A stretch of 64,000 nucleotides of DNA from Furfurilactobacillus curtus (lineage in GTDB: Bacteria; Bacillota; Bacilli; Lactobacillales; Lactobacillaceae): NCBI RefSeq assembly GCF_045862785.1, contig NZ_BQXO01000001.1, forward strand, positions 310,001 through 374,000, read 5' to 3'. The stretch's first letter is position 1. Every line of letters begins with the position of its first letter. The notes under the pieces are model-generated. The model was not told the DNA's origin and ran no database searches. It worked only from the letters and a program-made list of their open reading frames with translations. The position numbers were made by a program, and so were the translations under genes. Of the stretch, positions 1-7,841 are shown piece after piece.

Positions 1-956
1 ATGCCAATTCCGGTAACGTATTTTTTCACGCCTGGGTGACGATAAAACGCCGTCGTCCACTGATTAAAGCCCATCATTACCGGTTCAGTCTGATCACTGC
101 GAACATAATCCCATACGATTATTCTGGTAGGTAAACCGGCTTGTCGCAACTTGGGACCAAGATCATGAGTGATAAAGGATGCCGCCTGATCTGGAGACCA
201 GGTCATTGACTCCCAAGCTGAACTCGCCTGTAGTTCGTTTTGCAGCGATAGTGTCTCGATATTAATCCCATGAGCACGTTGATTTTGCAAATATTTGACT
301 AAATACGCGGCATAAACCGTCTTCATCGCGGGTTTTAGCTGATTATTGACCAAAAAATTTTGTCCGGCCCGACGTTGACTCACTTTCATCCAAGCAGGCG
401 GTGCCCAAGGGGCCGCTGATAAAGCTAGGTGCGGTTGAATCGCTTGAATCTGTTGTAGCATGGGCCGGACATTGCGATTTTCTGCTTTCATTGAAAAATG
501 ACGCAAGCTTGGATCTGACTGTTTGGACTCATAATCGTAACTAAATGTTGAAAAATCACAGGAGCCGATCGTTAAGCGAACATTGGTATAGTGGGCACCG
601 GTTGAACTAAAATAAGCATGTAAAATTTGTCGACGATGCGACGGCGTAGCTTGACGCAATACAGCGGCTGCGCTATCTGTTAACGCGCCACCAACGCCAG
701 TCATGCACTGACGTCGCTGATTAGGCAAGACCTGGATATAGCGTGTGTTGGCGGGGAGTTGCCTCATTGAGGTGCCATGAACTTGATGAATGCGATCATG
801 TTGACCAGCTTGGTTGGTCGTTCTCATGAAGGTGGTCAAGTTGGCCGATTTTAAGGGAGCGCTTTTTAAACCGTGGGGTCGGGCAAGACCTAATACAGCA
901 ATTGTTGTTACCACCAATAGTCCGATCATTGTGGCTAGCCAAGGTCGTTTATTCAA
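1..956 (-). CDS. Glycoside hydrolase family 30 (glucosylceramidase-like), partial
   Basis: This is the N-terminal part of a GH30 glycosidase; the C-terminus, with the nucleophile, lies beyond the window edge. The frame is open to base 1. Visible GH30 marks in order are GVGGALTDSAA, a GSCDFS motif, APWAPPAWMK and LQNE, whose Glu is the expected acid/base. A hydrophobic segment right after the start suggests a signal anchor, so the enzyme is probably extracellular and membrane-tethered. An ATG at 965 is embedded in the AGGAGATGA ribosome site, so I prefer the TTG at 956, nine bases after AGGAG. The substrate cannot be told; beta-glucosides or beta-xylosides fit the family. It is divergent from the aldo/keto reductase. 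Confidence 0.85.
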   Translation of the reverse strand, partial: MNKRPWLATMIGLLVVTTIAVLGLARPHGLKSAPLKSANLTTFMRTTNQAGQHDRIHQVHGTSMRQLPANTRYIQVLPNQRRQCMTGVGGALTDSAAAVLRQATPSHRRQILHAYFSSTGAHYTNVRLTIGSCDFSTFSYDYESKQSDPSLRHFSMKAENRNVRPMLQQIQAIQPHLALSAAPWAPPAWMKVSQRRAGQNFLVNNQLKPAMKTVYAAYLVKYLQNQRAHGINIETLSLQNELQASSAWESMTWSPDQAASFITHDLGPKLRQAGLPTRIIVWDYVRSDQTEPVMMGFNQWTTAFYRHPGVKKYVTGIG

Positions 957-1095
957 GGTGTTCATCTCCTAATCAGTTTTGATATTAGCCAGCATTGCTG
1001 GAAATAACTAAGTTTAACTCAGTTTTTAGTCCTTTGTTCGGCACTTAAACTATGGTTTTTGATGCAGTCGTTAATTTACGAAAGGGGTTCATTTT

Positions 1096-1944
1096 ATGAA
1101 AACTGTCAGGATTAATGGCAAACAATTGCCATCGATTGGGCTTGGAACCTGGCATATGGGAGACCAAATTGGGCAACGTCCACAAGAACTTGCAGCATTA
1201 CAGGCGGGAATTTCCGCCGGTGCTAGCGTCATTGACACCGCAGAAATGTACGGTAACGGACGTTCAGAAAAATTGGTTGGTGAATCCATTAGCAACATGC
1301 AACGAGACAGTTTGTATTTAATCTCTAAAGTCTTGCCAGAAAATGCTAGTGCAAAACGACTGCCGCAACGGCTAGATCGCTCGTTAATGGCGTTAGGCAC
1401 TGATTACCTAGATTTATATTTGTTACATTGGCGCGGAACGATTCCATTGTCCGAAACCGTTCAGGCCTTAGAGGATGCCAAACAGGCGGGGAAGATTCGT
1501 GGTTGGGGCGTCTCTAATTTTGACGTTGCCGATCTTCAAGAATTACTGTCAGTCCCACATGGTGAAAACGTCAGCGCTAACGAAGTCCTGTTCAACTTAC
1601 AAAATCGTGGACCGTTGTTTGACCTGTTACCGTGGCAACAGCAGCATCAGCTGCCGCTAATTGCGTACTCACCGATCGCTCAAGGGGATCAATTGGGTGG
1701 ACAATTACGGCAAAACAAAATCTTACAGACAATTGCACTCGCGCACCAGACATCCGTGTTTACCATCATGTTGGCATGGGTGGTCGATCACCAGCAAGTT
1801 TTGGCCATTCCGCAAACAAGCCAACGCCAGCACGCTTTGGTTAATGTAGCCGCTGGAAAAATTCAGCTAACGGATCAAGAACGCCGACAATTAGCGGCTG
1901 CCTTTCCAACGCCGACTCGCAAAGAACCCCTGGCAGTATTGTAG
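1096..1944 (+). CDS. Aldo/keto reductase
   Basis: This 282-residue protein is an NAD(P)H-dependent aldo/keto reductase that would reduce carbonyls to alcohols in the cytosol. The catalytic tetrad of the family is visible: Asp47 in VIDTAEMYG, Tyr52, Lys78 in LISKVLP and His111 in YLLHWRG. The cofactor-binding C-terminal part includes IPQTS near residue 238. Length is normal for the family. AAAGGGG precedes the ATG at good spacing. The gene stands alone, divergent from the GH30 gene, and the next gene has its own promoter. The physiological substrate is unknown; the family acts on many aldehydes, including methylglyoxal and sugar-derived carbonyls. Confidence 0.9.
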   Translation: MKTVRINGKQLPSIGLGTWHMGDQIGQRPQELAALQAGISAGASVIDTAEMYGNGRSEKLVGESISNMQRDSLYLISKVLPENASAKRLPQRLDRSLMALGTDYLDLYLLHWRGTIPLSETVQALEDAKQAGKIRGWGVSNFDVADLQELLSVPHGENVSANEVLFNLQNRGPLFDLLPWQQQHQLPLIAYSPIAQGDQLGGQLRQNKILQTIALAHQTSVFTIMLAWVVDHQQVLAIPQTSQRQHALVNVAAGKIQLTDQERRQLAAAFPTPTRKEPLAVL

Positions 1945-2021
1945 TGGGTCATTTAATTGCATAATTATTAATCATGACTTTAGTTTAACAGGCGCAGTAA
2001 ACAATTGGGGGACTTTGTTTA

Positions 2022-2050
2022 TTGGCAGTTTGAAATCAGTCAACTATACT
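2022..2050 (+). promoter_or_regulatory. Sigma-A promoter of the DUF2255 gene
   Basis: A near-consensus pair is present: -35 TTGGCA at 2022-2027 and -10 TATACT at 2045-2050 with a 17-base spacer. The predicted transcription start, near 2057, lies just past an in-frame upstream ATG at 2055. This supports translation starting at 2118 instead. Confidence 0.65.
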
Positions 2051-2117
2051 GAATATGGCTACTGGAACTGGATTAAGCAACCAACAATTAATTAATGCAC
2101 AAACGGAGGCAATAACT

Positions 2118-2522
2118 ATGGCAGACAAGCATTGGACAACCACGCAGTTAGAAGCATTCAAATCACTAGATGATTTTCATGTCGCACCATTCCACGAAGA
2201 CATGAAAACCACTGGCACACCAACCTATATTTGGTCAGTTGTCGTGGACGACGGTCTTTATATCCGAGCTGGCTACGGACAAAAATCACGATGGTTTGCC
2301 GCAGCTAAACAGCAGCAAGCTGGCAAAATTGAACTCGGTGGTCAAACTTATACAGTCAACTTTCGGTGGATCCCTGAAACTGATGACGAAACCTTAATGA
2401 CCAATATTGATCAAGCTTATCAAGACAAGTATGGAGCCAAGGATCAAACCTCGACCAACATCATGATTGCTAAAGAACCTGATGGGCCGCGAACGACGAC
2501 GGTGCAAATTTTGCCAGCTTAA
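2118..2522 (+). CDS. DUF2255 family protein
   Basis: This small cytosolic protein of 134 residues matches the DUF2255 family as I remember it: an N-terminal WTTTQLEAF stretch, a central strand-rich core with TYIWSVVVDDGLYIRAGYG, then KSRWF and a later FRWIPE. The fold is thought to resemble nitroreductase-associated or PNPOx-like small barrels, but the function is unknown. The reading frame continues upstream to an ATG at 2055, but the only ribosome site, ACGGAGG, lies seven bases before the ATG at 2118, and the promoter places the transcript start near 2057. No partner gene is apparent. Confidence 0.75.
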   Translation: MADKHWTTTQLEAFKSLDDFHVAPFHEDMKTTGTPTYIWSVVVDDGLYIRAGYGQKSRWFAAAKQQQAGKIELGGQTYTVNFRWIPETDDETLMTNIDQAYQDKYGAKDQTSTNIMIAKEPDGPRTTTVQILPA

Positions 2523-2725
2523 AAGAATAACGCCTTACGATTCACGCGAGGGCCACTTGCAAGCCAGTGTGGATCGTTTTTGTGTCGTTATAGTCACATG
2601 ACAACTTTGTTCGTGATGAGCACTGCTATTGCGCAATAGTTGATTTTCTCGAACGGAGAACCGAGTTGGTTAACGATTAACCATTTAAAGACAGACAAAA
2701 AGGGGTGAATCACACGCGTTTAAAT

Positions 2726-2754
2726 TTGATACACAAAATTTATGTTAGTCTAGT
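2726..2754 (+). promoter_or_regulatory. Possible promoter of a small structured RNA
   Basis: TTGATA (2726-2731) and TCTAGT (2749-2754) are separated by 17 bases and lie about 70 bases upstream of the terminator at 2824-2885. The -10 hexamer is weak. If real, it would produce a transcript of about 130 bases with no open frame. Confidence 0.3.
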
Positions 2755-2823
2755 TTACATAATATATATTATGCTAAGTTGTATCTTAGCCTGATTAAAC
2801 GGCTCTCTAGAAACTCAATCTTT

Positions 2824-2885
2824 AAAAAGCCGTTTACTGAAGTTGTTCCGTGTTAGTACGGATACTTCAGTAAATGGCTTTTTTT
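2824..2885. terminator. Long symmetric terminator with overlapping antiterminator arm
   Basis: A 16-pair stem (AGCCGTTTACTGAAGT with its complement, one G-U pair) encloses a second small stem CCGT/ACGG. It has A-runs on the left and T-runs on the right, so it can stop transcription in both directions. Upstream, AAACGGCT at 2797-2804 is the exact complement of AGCCGTTT in the left arm, so an alternative pairing is possible. A further hairpin GCTAAG/CTTAGC lies at 2773-2790. Confidence 0.75.
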
Positions 2886-3295
2886 AATCGTGTTCAATTT
2901 CTCTTTATCAGTTTAAAATGCTGATAAATCTCGTCATCAAGATTAGGCTCAAAAACTGCTCAAAAACTATCGAGGCTCAATTCTGGCTAACTTTAACTCA
3001 GTCGTTATTAACCAGCTAAATCCATGAATATTCACAGTCGTCTGTAGATTGACAATTTGAATCGAAAATAAACATTAGTAATAATGGCTGCCATTGGCTC
3101 AATAGCTGTTTCAACGGGACGATCAATAACTTTGGTAAAGTAGTCTCACGGAAGTTTGCAGCTGAAAGCCTAAGTTCTGGCTAAATTTACGTCTTAAAGC
3201 CGGCAGCACGATGGCTAAAGCTTATCCATAACACTAGCGTTAACTTGCTTTTCTATTCTTACTTAATTATTACTTAACCCTGTTTGTCGATTTAC

Positions 3296-4471
3296 TTATG
3301 CTTTCTTTGACAGCGTCGCTAAACGTGCTCGCAGTTCGTCATCATAAGCAGTCAAATACAAACCGTACTTGCCCCGTTTCATCAATACATTGAGAACATT
3401 TGCAATAAACATTTTGTATTGTTGCTGGGTAAATTTCATATCAGGTCGTTTCTTGAAGATCTCTTTATGTGAGTATTTATCTGGCAAAATGGTCATCGTA
3501 TCTGTCTTTTGATCATAGCCAAAAGATGGACCAATAATCATGCCAACATAGTTTAGATCAAACCCCTGTAACGTATAAATCGTCCCCACTTGGTTGATCG
3601 AATATTCCCGCTTCGCCCAATGTGTTCGCTGTGGGTCCCATTCATCCCATGGTAGTGAAAAAGAGTCCATTTCGACATTATGGCGGCCATCAATCCGTGG
3701 GAAGCCAGAGGTTGCTACCATCCGGCTCATGCCGGCCGCCTTGTTTTTTGCCTTAATTGCTTCAAACATAGCACCAGCGGTTTCGAAAAATTGATAGTCA
3801 AATGGAGGTTGTTCTGGAAACGGGCGTAATGGCCGTTGAGCGGTTAAATCATCGATCCACTTGACCTGCGCAGCAGTAGCAACCATCCGATATTGAAAAG
3901 TCATATCGAATTGTTTGAAAGGATGCTGCCCAATTGTCTTGAACAAGAGTTCTTTGGACCAATACATTTTTGATTGAAATACTTGGTCAAAATCATAAAC
4001 GACCACCACGACCTTGGCTAAACTAATCAGATCGGTAAGCTGGTTTTGCCCGCGGTAGTGCGCATATGGTTCGGACTTTGAATACAACAAATGAGCTTCG
4101 TCCACAAAAACCACGTCATAGTGTTGGTGCTGCTTTTGCGCTTCATTAATTAACGACGTTGGCCGTCGAATATCGCGTAAATTGACTCCCGGGATACCAG
4201 CACCTAACTCACGATAAGCTTTGTAGAGCTCCGGATGATTGACCACCAGCGCACTCTTATAACGTTTGTCAGCGAGATACTGCTTCACCAAGTCCATTAA
4301 GACAACGGACTTCCCTGTCCCAGCTGCCCCTTGGATAACAGCAACCGCATGGTCAGATCCAGCCAAAGACTGGCCAATATAGGTGTTTATCGCTTTAATC
4401 ATGCGCTGTTGGTCATTAGAAAGATCGGAAATTAAAAATTGTTCAGCCAAAATTTCGTTCATTTCGTTCAT
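3296..4471 (-). CDS. DUF2075 P-loop ATPase, helicase-like
   Basis: This 391-residue cytosolic protein belongs to the DUF2075 group of P-loop NTPases related to superfamily 1 helicases and the Schlafen ATPase domain. Walker A is GAAGTGKS at residues 48-55 and Walker B is VFVDEAHLL with DEAH at 124-127. A later region with QVGTIYTLQGFDLNYVG resembles the C-terminal helicase motif that contacts nucleic acid. No nuclease domain is fused to it. There is no clear ribosome site before the first ATG or the next one at 4462. It stands alone, downstream of a terminator. A role in nucleic-acid remodelling or defence is possible but not shown. Confidence 0.8.
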   Translation of the reverse strand: MNEMNEILAEQFLISDLSNDQQRMIKAINTYIGQSLAGSDHAVAVIQGAAGTGKSVVLMDLVKQYLADKRYKSALVVNHPELYKAYRELGAGIPGVNLRDIRRPTSLINEAQKQHQHYDVVFVDEAHLLYSKSEPYAHYRGQNQLTDLISLAKVVVVVYDFDQVFQSKMYWSKELLFKTIGQHPFKQFDMTFQYRMVATAAQVKWIDDLTAQRPLRPFPEQPPFDYQFFETAGAMFEAIKAKNKAAGMSRMVATSGFPRIDGRHNVEMDSFSLPWDEWDPQRTHWAKREYSINQVGTIYTLQGFDLNYVGMIIGPSFGYDQKTDTMTILPDKYSHKEIFKKRPDMKFTQQQYKMFIANVLNVLMKRGKYGLYLTAYDDELRARLATLSKKA

Positions 4472-4512
4472 ATGAAATATAAGTCCAATTCTATTTTAAT
4501 TTTTTAAGCGAT

Positions 4513-4550
4513 CAAAAACGACCTCAGCTTTTGTTTTAATGCCAAGGTCG
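4513..4550 (-). terminator. Intrinsic terminator of the Ig-like protein gene
   Basis: On the minus strand CGACCTTGGC pairs over ten positions with GCTGAGGTCG and is followed by five T. It separates the Ig-like gene from the DUF2075 gene. Confidence 0.75.
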
Positions 4551-4584
4551 AAATTAAACCACTCGTTCACGGGCGAATCATTTT

Positions 4585-5799
4585 TTAACCCTTTTTAACC
4601 CAATGAAAGATTCGTTGCCACCAGGTCAATTTATCGGCAGTTTTAGCCGCGTTATTGGCAACCCGTGACTCAGATGTGTGCCGTAAGCTATGCCGTAAGC
4701 TTTGTGCTGCTAAAATTTGCGTTTCCGTCAACGGCTCACCATGCCGTCCCACCGGCATGGTCCACGCCGCAGTGCTATTGAGTGGCCGTAAGATTTCAGG
4801 AAGTACCTGTAGTGTTGGATGAACCGTGGCGACCGATCCATTAACTTCCAGACTAAGGCGGACATCGTAAGTTCCTGGCAATTGGTGGTTGGCCGACGGA
4901 TCCAGATAAGTCATTGCCGTCCAGCGAGTTCGATCCCGACCATAGTGATCACGAGCTAAGGCGACGTAACGAGCCGGAATGGGATCCCCATCCCCGACGA
5001 CAACAATTTGATTGTGAGCTGCCAGTTCGAAAATATTTTCATAAGCAGTTCGATGAATGGATTTTCCATGATCTGTATAGGAAATTTCCACCGGATAACG
5101 TCCAGCACGATTCCAAACAACAGCTGACATGTCAACAACCGCCTTTTCAGCCGGAATTAAACGCCCATCTGCGTCACATAAAGTCCGAATAAACCGTTCA
5201 GAATTTGTTTTCGGTCCATTAACATAAGTGGTCTGATTTGCTGTGATAATTGAGACTAAATTAGGCAGAATCTGGAGGACTTGATGAGCAGCGGCAGTAA
5301 TCCCATTGACTGTGTAGGTTAACATCGCACCATAACGATGACCGGGTTGGAAACTAGCCACAGGTTCGTCAAACACAAGTTGAGCGTTTTGACGTGCATC
5401 AGGGTGTCCAGGATCCACTAATTCACTAACAAACTCACTGCTGACTGGCAAGGGCTCCCCAGCATGAATCGTTACATCACGACCGTTCAGTGAAAATAGA
5501 TGTAAGTGAGCCGTTGCGGACACTGTCTTCCCAGGATTAGCATATCTTAAGTTAACTCGATAATCGTCAGGACGAGCCCAGTTGATATTGCTTAAATCAA
5601 CACTGACCTGTTTAGGGTCAATTGCCTGACCGGTTGCGTCAAACACCGCTTTAACAAAACTTGTTTTAGTCAGACGCGGACCGCCAACATAACTTGTTTG
5701 GTCGTTTGCAATGACCGTTGCTTGATTCGTGATAACTCGCAATTGATTAGGCAATTCGGCATCAGTTTGTTCGGTTTGTTTTTGATGTGGATCGATCAT
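4585..5799 (-). CDS. Tandem Ig-like (Big_3-type) repeat protein without secretion signal
   Basis: The 404-residue product is built of two copies of a two-module unit, about residues 20-185 and 186-335. Each copy opens with an ANDQTSYVGGP or ANQTTYVNGP stretch, has a D-x-x-G turn, and ends with strands such as GRYPVEISYTDHGK. This pattern resembles bacterial Ig-like group 3 domains of lactobacillar surface proteins. I see no signal peptide, transmembrane helix or sorting motif. The C-terminus is basic and aromatic (WWQRIFHWVKKG). The frame closes upstream at 5842-5844, so no leader is hidden. GAGGTGA lies just before the ATG at 5799. The gene is monocistronic with its own terminator. Function is unknown. 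Confidence 0.7.
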   Translation of the reverse strand: MIDPHQKQTEQTDAELPNQLRVITNQATVIANDQTSYVGGPRLTKTSFVKAVFDATGQAIDPKQVSVDLSNINWARPDDYRVNLRYANPGKTVSATAHLHLFSLNGRDVTIHAGEPLPVSSEFVSELVDPGHPDARQNAQLVFDEPVASFQPGHRYGAMLTYTVNGITAAAHQVLQILPNLVSIITANQTTYVNGPKTNSERFIRTLCDADGRLIPAEKAVVDMSAVVWNRAGRYPVEISYTDHGKSIHRTAYENIFELAAHNQIVVVGDGDPIPARYVALARDHYGRDRTRWTAMTYLDPSANHQLPGTYDVRLSLEVNGSVATVHPTLQVLPEILRPLNSTAAWTMPVGRHGEPLTETQILAAQSLRHSLRHTSESRVANNAAKTADKLTWWQRIFHWVKKG

Positions 5800-5820
5800 G
5801 TGAGTCACCTCGATTAAGTT

Positions 5821-5835
5821 ACGGTCATTGACCGT
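5821..5835. promoter_or_regulatory. Perfect 7-1-7 palindrome, candidate operator
   Basis: ACGGTCA-T-TGACCGT lies 22 bases upstream of the Ig-like gene start, around the predicted transcription start after a TCTAAT -10 hexamer (minus strand). A second palindrome, AAATATT-A-AATATTT, is at 5855-5869. Either could bind a dimeric repressor. Confidence 0.4.
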
Positions 5836-5930
5836 TTGAAATTAGACCGGTTGGAAATATTAAATATTTGCTAAGACCATTGTACTCAATTACGGCGTCA
5901 ATGACTAGGGGATTCCCCACTGAATCCTGT

Positions 5931-6479
5931 TTATTCGTGTGCTTCCCACTCGTTTTCCAGCGTTGAAAAGACAACTAGGCTTCGAAATTCATTATTGACT
6001 AAAACATGATCACGGAGCACGCCCTCTTGTTGCATCCCTAGTCGTTGGGCGACCGCCTGGCTCGGATGATTATCAACATCAGCTCTTAGCATAATCTTGT
6101 GTAGATTTAACTCATCAAAGCCAATTGTCAATAAACGATTGACTGATCGAGTCATAACGCCATGGCCTTGGGCTTTTGCCTTCAACCAATAACCAACTTC
6201 TGCATGTTGCTGTTCACGATCAATACGATGTAAATCAATACAGCCGACTGGTAAGCCATCAATGACAATCGTCAATGGTAACATTTCATTGCTGGCAAAC
6301 TTTTGACGAGCAAACCGGATAAATTTCAGCTCATCAGCAACCGTCTGTGTTGCATCAGTCCACGGCATCCACCTTCGTAGTTGTCGACGATCTTGCTCGA
6401 TAATGTCAAAAAGATAATCCGCATCCTCCTCAGTCATGAGTTTAAGTGCCAGATGCGCGTCTATTTGGTGTGTAAACAT
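5931..6479 (-). CDS. GNAT N-acetyltransferase, RimJ/RimL type
   Basis: The 182-residue protein has the GNAT fold of ribosomal-protein serine/alanine acetyltransferases: an early RRWMPWTD segment, central strands ending in EVGYWLKAKAQGHGVMTRSV, which contains the acetyl-CoA pyrophosphate loop, and ANADVDNHPSQ-like text (LRADVDNHPSQ) followed by RLGMQQEGVLRDH. It transfers acetyl from acetyl-CoA to an amine, perhaps a protein N-terminus or a small molecule. GGAGG lies eight bases before the ATG. The upstream region has a Fur-like palindrome overlapping the promoter, suggesting metal or redox control. The substrate cannot be assigned from sequence. Confidence 0.85.
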   Translation of the reverse strand: MFTHQIDAHLALKLMTEEDADYLFDIIEQDRRQLRRWMPWTDATQTVADELKFIRFARQKFASNEMLPLTIVIDGLPVGCIDLHRIDREQQHAEVGYWLKAKAQGHGVMTRSVNRLLTIGFDELNLHKIMLRADVDNHPSQAVAQRLGMQQEGVLRDHVLVNNEFRSLVVFSTLENEWEAHE

Positions 6480-6555
6480 AAGCTTAGCCTCCGATAGCCA
6501 TCCACGAAATTGGTTGAGTTCAATTAATCACGTTTGTTTTTGTTTGATAGTTTCT

Positions 6556-6590
6556 AATTTACCATAAATGCTCAATGATAATCATTCACA
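6556..6590 (-). promoter_or_regulatory. Promoter with Fur/PerR-like palindrome upstream of the acetyltransferase
   Basis: The minus strand has an extended -10, TGGTAAATT. About one spacer upstream lies the perfect 6-1-6 palindrome AATGATAATCATT (6574-6586). It fits the Fur-family 7-1-7 core (TGATAAT-n-ATTATCA) with two mismatches. The position over the -35 region suggests repression. Confidence 0.4.
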
Positions 6591-6608
6591 TTTAGGCCTG
6601 TTGACCAC

Positions 6609-6642
6609 AAAAAGACACTTCACATGAGGTGAGTGCCCTTTC
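6609..6642 (-). terminator. Intrinsic terminator of the flavodoxin-fold reductase gene
   Basis: On the minus strand GGCACTCAC pairs with GTGAAGTGTC with one bulge and is followed by TTTTT. It lies about 95 bases past the stop of the reductase gene. Confidence 0.6.
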
Positions 6643-6734
6643 AAACCATTGATACAACTGTTTAATTTACATAGAAAATATGGTAAAAGCAATCAAACGT
6701 TGCCTCATTTCAGGGGTCTAGCATCACTTTTAGC

Positions 6735-7310
6735 CTAAATTTTATCAATGATTGACTCTAAGTAACTTGAACTATCAGCATGATCATGATGAATCGTGTC
6801 ATAATGGAACCACCTAATCGATTGATGGCCAATTCCGAGATCTTTAAAAATAACATTGATCAACGTACTTTCAACATTGGCAGCGTTAAGCTGCTGGAAA
6901 TGTTGCTTAGATAATCCCGCAGTTGTCAATACGGTTGCTCGTTTAATATTGGTTAGTTTTCCAGTTAACAGCCCATTATCGTCCGAATCGTAAGAAACGT
7001 TCGGCAACATGACTCGATCAAGAAAACCTTTTAACATAGCAGGTAGACCATACCACCAGATAGGAAAAATTAAGATTAATTCATCTGTTTTAGCTAACGC
7101 TGCTTGATATTTTTCGACGAGTGGATCGGTTGAAATACCTTGATTGTAATTATACAAATCCTGCGACGATAATACTGGGTTGAACGAATCTGCGTAAAGA
7201 TTCAACACTTGATAATCGTCTTGGTTTTCCTTAAACTTGCCGGTGATTTCATTTAACAAGGCATGATTTAAACTGCCTTCATACGGATGAGCATAGACAA
7301 TTGTTTTCAT
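6735..7310 (-). CDS. NAD(P)H-dependent oxidoreductase, flavodoxin-like fold
   Basis: The 191-residue protein belongs to the flavodoxin_2 group (MdaB/NQO1-like quinone or azo reductases), using FMN or FAD and NAD(P)H in two-electron reduction of quinones. Marks are the N-terminal IVYAHPYEGSLNHAL, the IFPIWWYGLPAMLKGFLDRV flavin-binding stretch around residues 81-100, and a later TTAGLS. GGGAGG precedes the ATG. It is divergent from the HxlR regulator gene across a 108-base gap with an operator-like dyad, the usual arrangement for an HxlR repressor controlling its quinone reductase. The physiological substrate is inferred only. Confidence 0.88.
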   Translation of the reverse strand: MKTIVYAHPYEGSLNHALLNEITGKFKENQDDYQVLNLYADSFNPVLSSQDLYNYNQGISTDPLVEKYQAALAKTDELILIFPIWWYGLPAMLKGFLDRVMLPNVSYDSDDNGLLTGKLTNIKRATVLTTAGLSKQHFQQLNAANVESTLINVIFKDLGIGHQSIRWFHYDTIHHDHADSSSYLESIIDKI

Positions 7311-7360
7311 TAAAAATGTCCTCCCTAAATTTGATAAGAAAAATATCTCATATCAAATAA

Positions 7361-7394
7361 TGTCAAACAAGTACGCAATTTATTGTAAGTAACT
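7361..7394. promoter_or_regulatory. Divergent control region with HxlR operator-like dyad
   Basis: TTGACA (minus strand, 7361-7366) is a perfect -35 for the reductase gene. Immediately upstream, at 7370-7394, is an imperfect dyad running from AGTACGCAAT to ATTGTAAGTAACT. Its GTAA/TTAC half-sites resemble those of YodB/HxlR-type regulators. Confidence 0.4.
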
Positions 7395-7418
7395 CACCTA
7401 AAGGAGAGTAATACCGTT

Positions 7419-7769
7419 ATGTCTAACGAATTTAAGGACTGCCTTTTACCAGCAGAATTAAGTCAAACTGGCTTTAGCTACACGCTTAGTGAGATTAGTG
7501 GCAAATACAAGATCGAAATCTTATATTTACTAAGTATTCAAGGTACACGACGCTTCAATGAAATAAAACGCACAATGGGTGCAATCAGTTTTAAGTCGTT
7601 GACCAATGCCTTGCAGGGTTTAACTAATGATCATTTAATTACACGACATCAATTTCCGGAAATTCCGCCTCACGTCGAATATCAACTATCCTCGCGGGGA
7701 AAATCCCTGCTTCCCGTGTTGGACGCAATCTGTTTATGGGGTGAAAGTCATCAGCCATCAGCTGAGTAA
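7419..7769 (+). CDS. HxlR-family transcriptional regulator
   Basis: The 116-residue protein is a winged-helix regulator of the HxlR group. The core runs from GKYKIEILYLLS through RRFNEIKRTMGAISFKSLT, the recognition helix region, to the wing ending in VEYQLSSRGKSLLPVL. Cys8 lies in the N-terminal arm, where redox-sensing members such as YodB and HypR carry their reactive cysteine. It probably represses the divergent flavodoxin-fold reductase and itself, responding to quinones or other electrophiles; that is inference from family and position. AAAGGAG precedes the ATG. The NAD-binding gene follows after 72 bases. Confidence 0.88.
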   Translation: MSNEFKDCLLPAELSQTGFSYTLSEISGKYKIEILYLLSIQGTRRFNEIKRTMGAISFKSLTNALQGLTNDHLITRHQFPEIPPHVEYQLSSRGKSLLPVLDAICLWGESHQPSAE

Positions 7770-7841
7770 ATTTGTCCTTGACCTAAAGTTCACTTTAAGG
7801 TGTACGATAGCGACATCCTAGTAAAAGAAGGTCATCAAATC

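Larger units (their letters stand above)
2523..3295. other. Gene-poor stretch of about 770 bases
   Basis: I find no credible coding region on either strand. The middle holds a structured element (2726-2885, described separately) ending in a strong symmetric terminator. The part from 2890 to 3295 shows only short broken frames; a minus-strand stretch around 3030-3140 reads protein-like for about 37 codons but has no start signal. It may be a decayed gene. Confidence 0.6.

Noticed and set aside
2055..2117. Upstream in-frame ATG extending the DUF2255 protein by 21 residues
   Set aside because: The promoter places the transcript start at about 2057, and the only ribosome site lies before the ATG at 2118.
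3030..3140. Protein-like minus-strand stretch of about 37 codons
   Set aside because: It reads FTKVIDRPVETAIEPMAAI and so on but is closed by a stop just upstream, has no start signal and matches no family I know. At most it is a gene remnant.
6572..6590. Full consensus Fur box
   Set aside because: Only the left half and core fit fully; the right half has two mismatches. I kept it as a weak candidate and not as a firm site.
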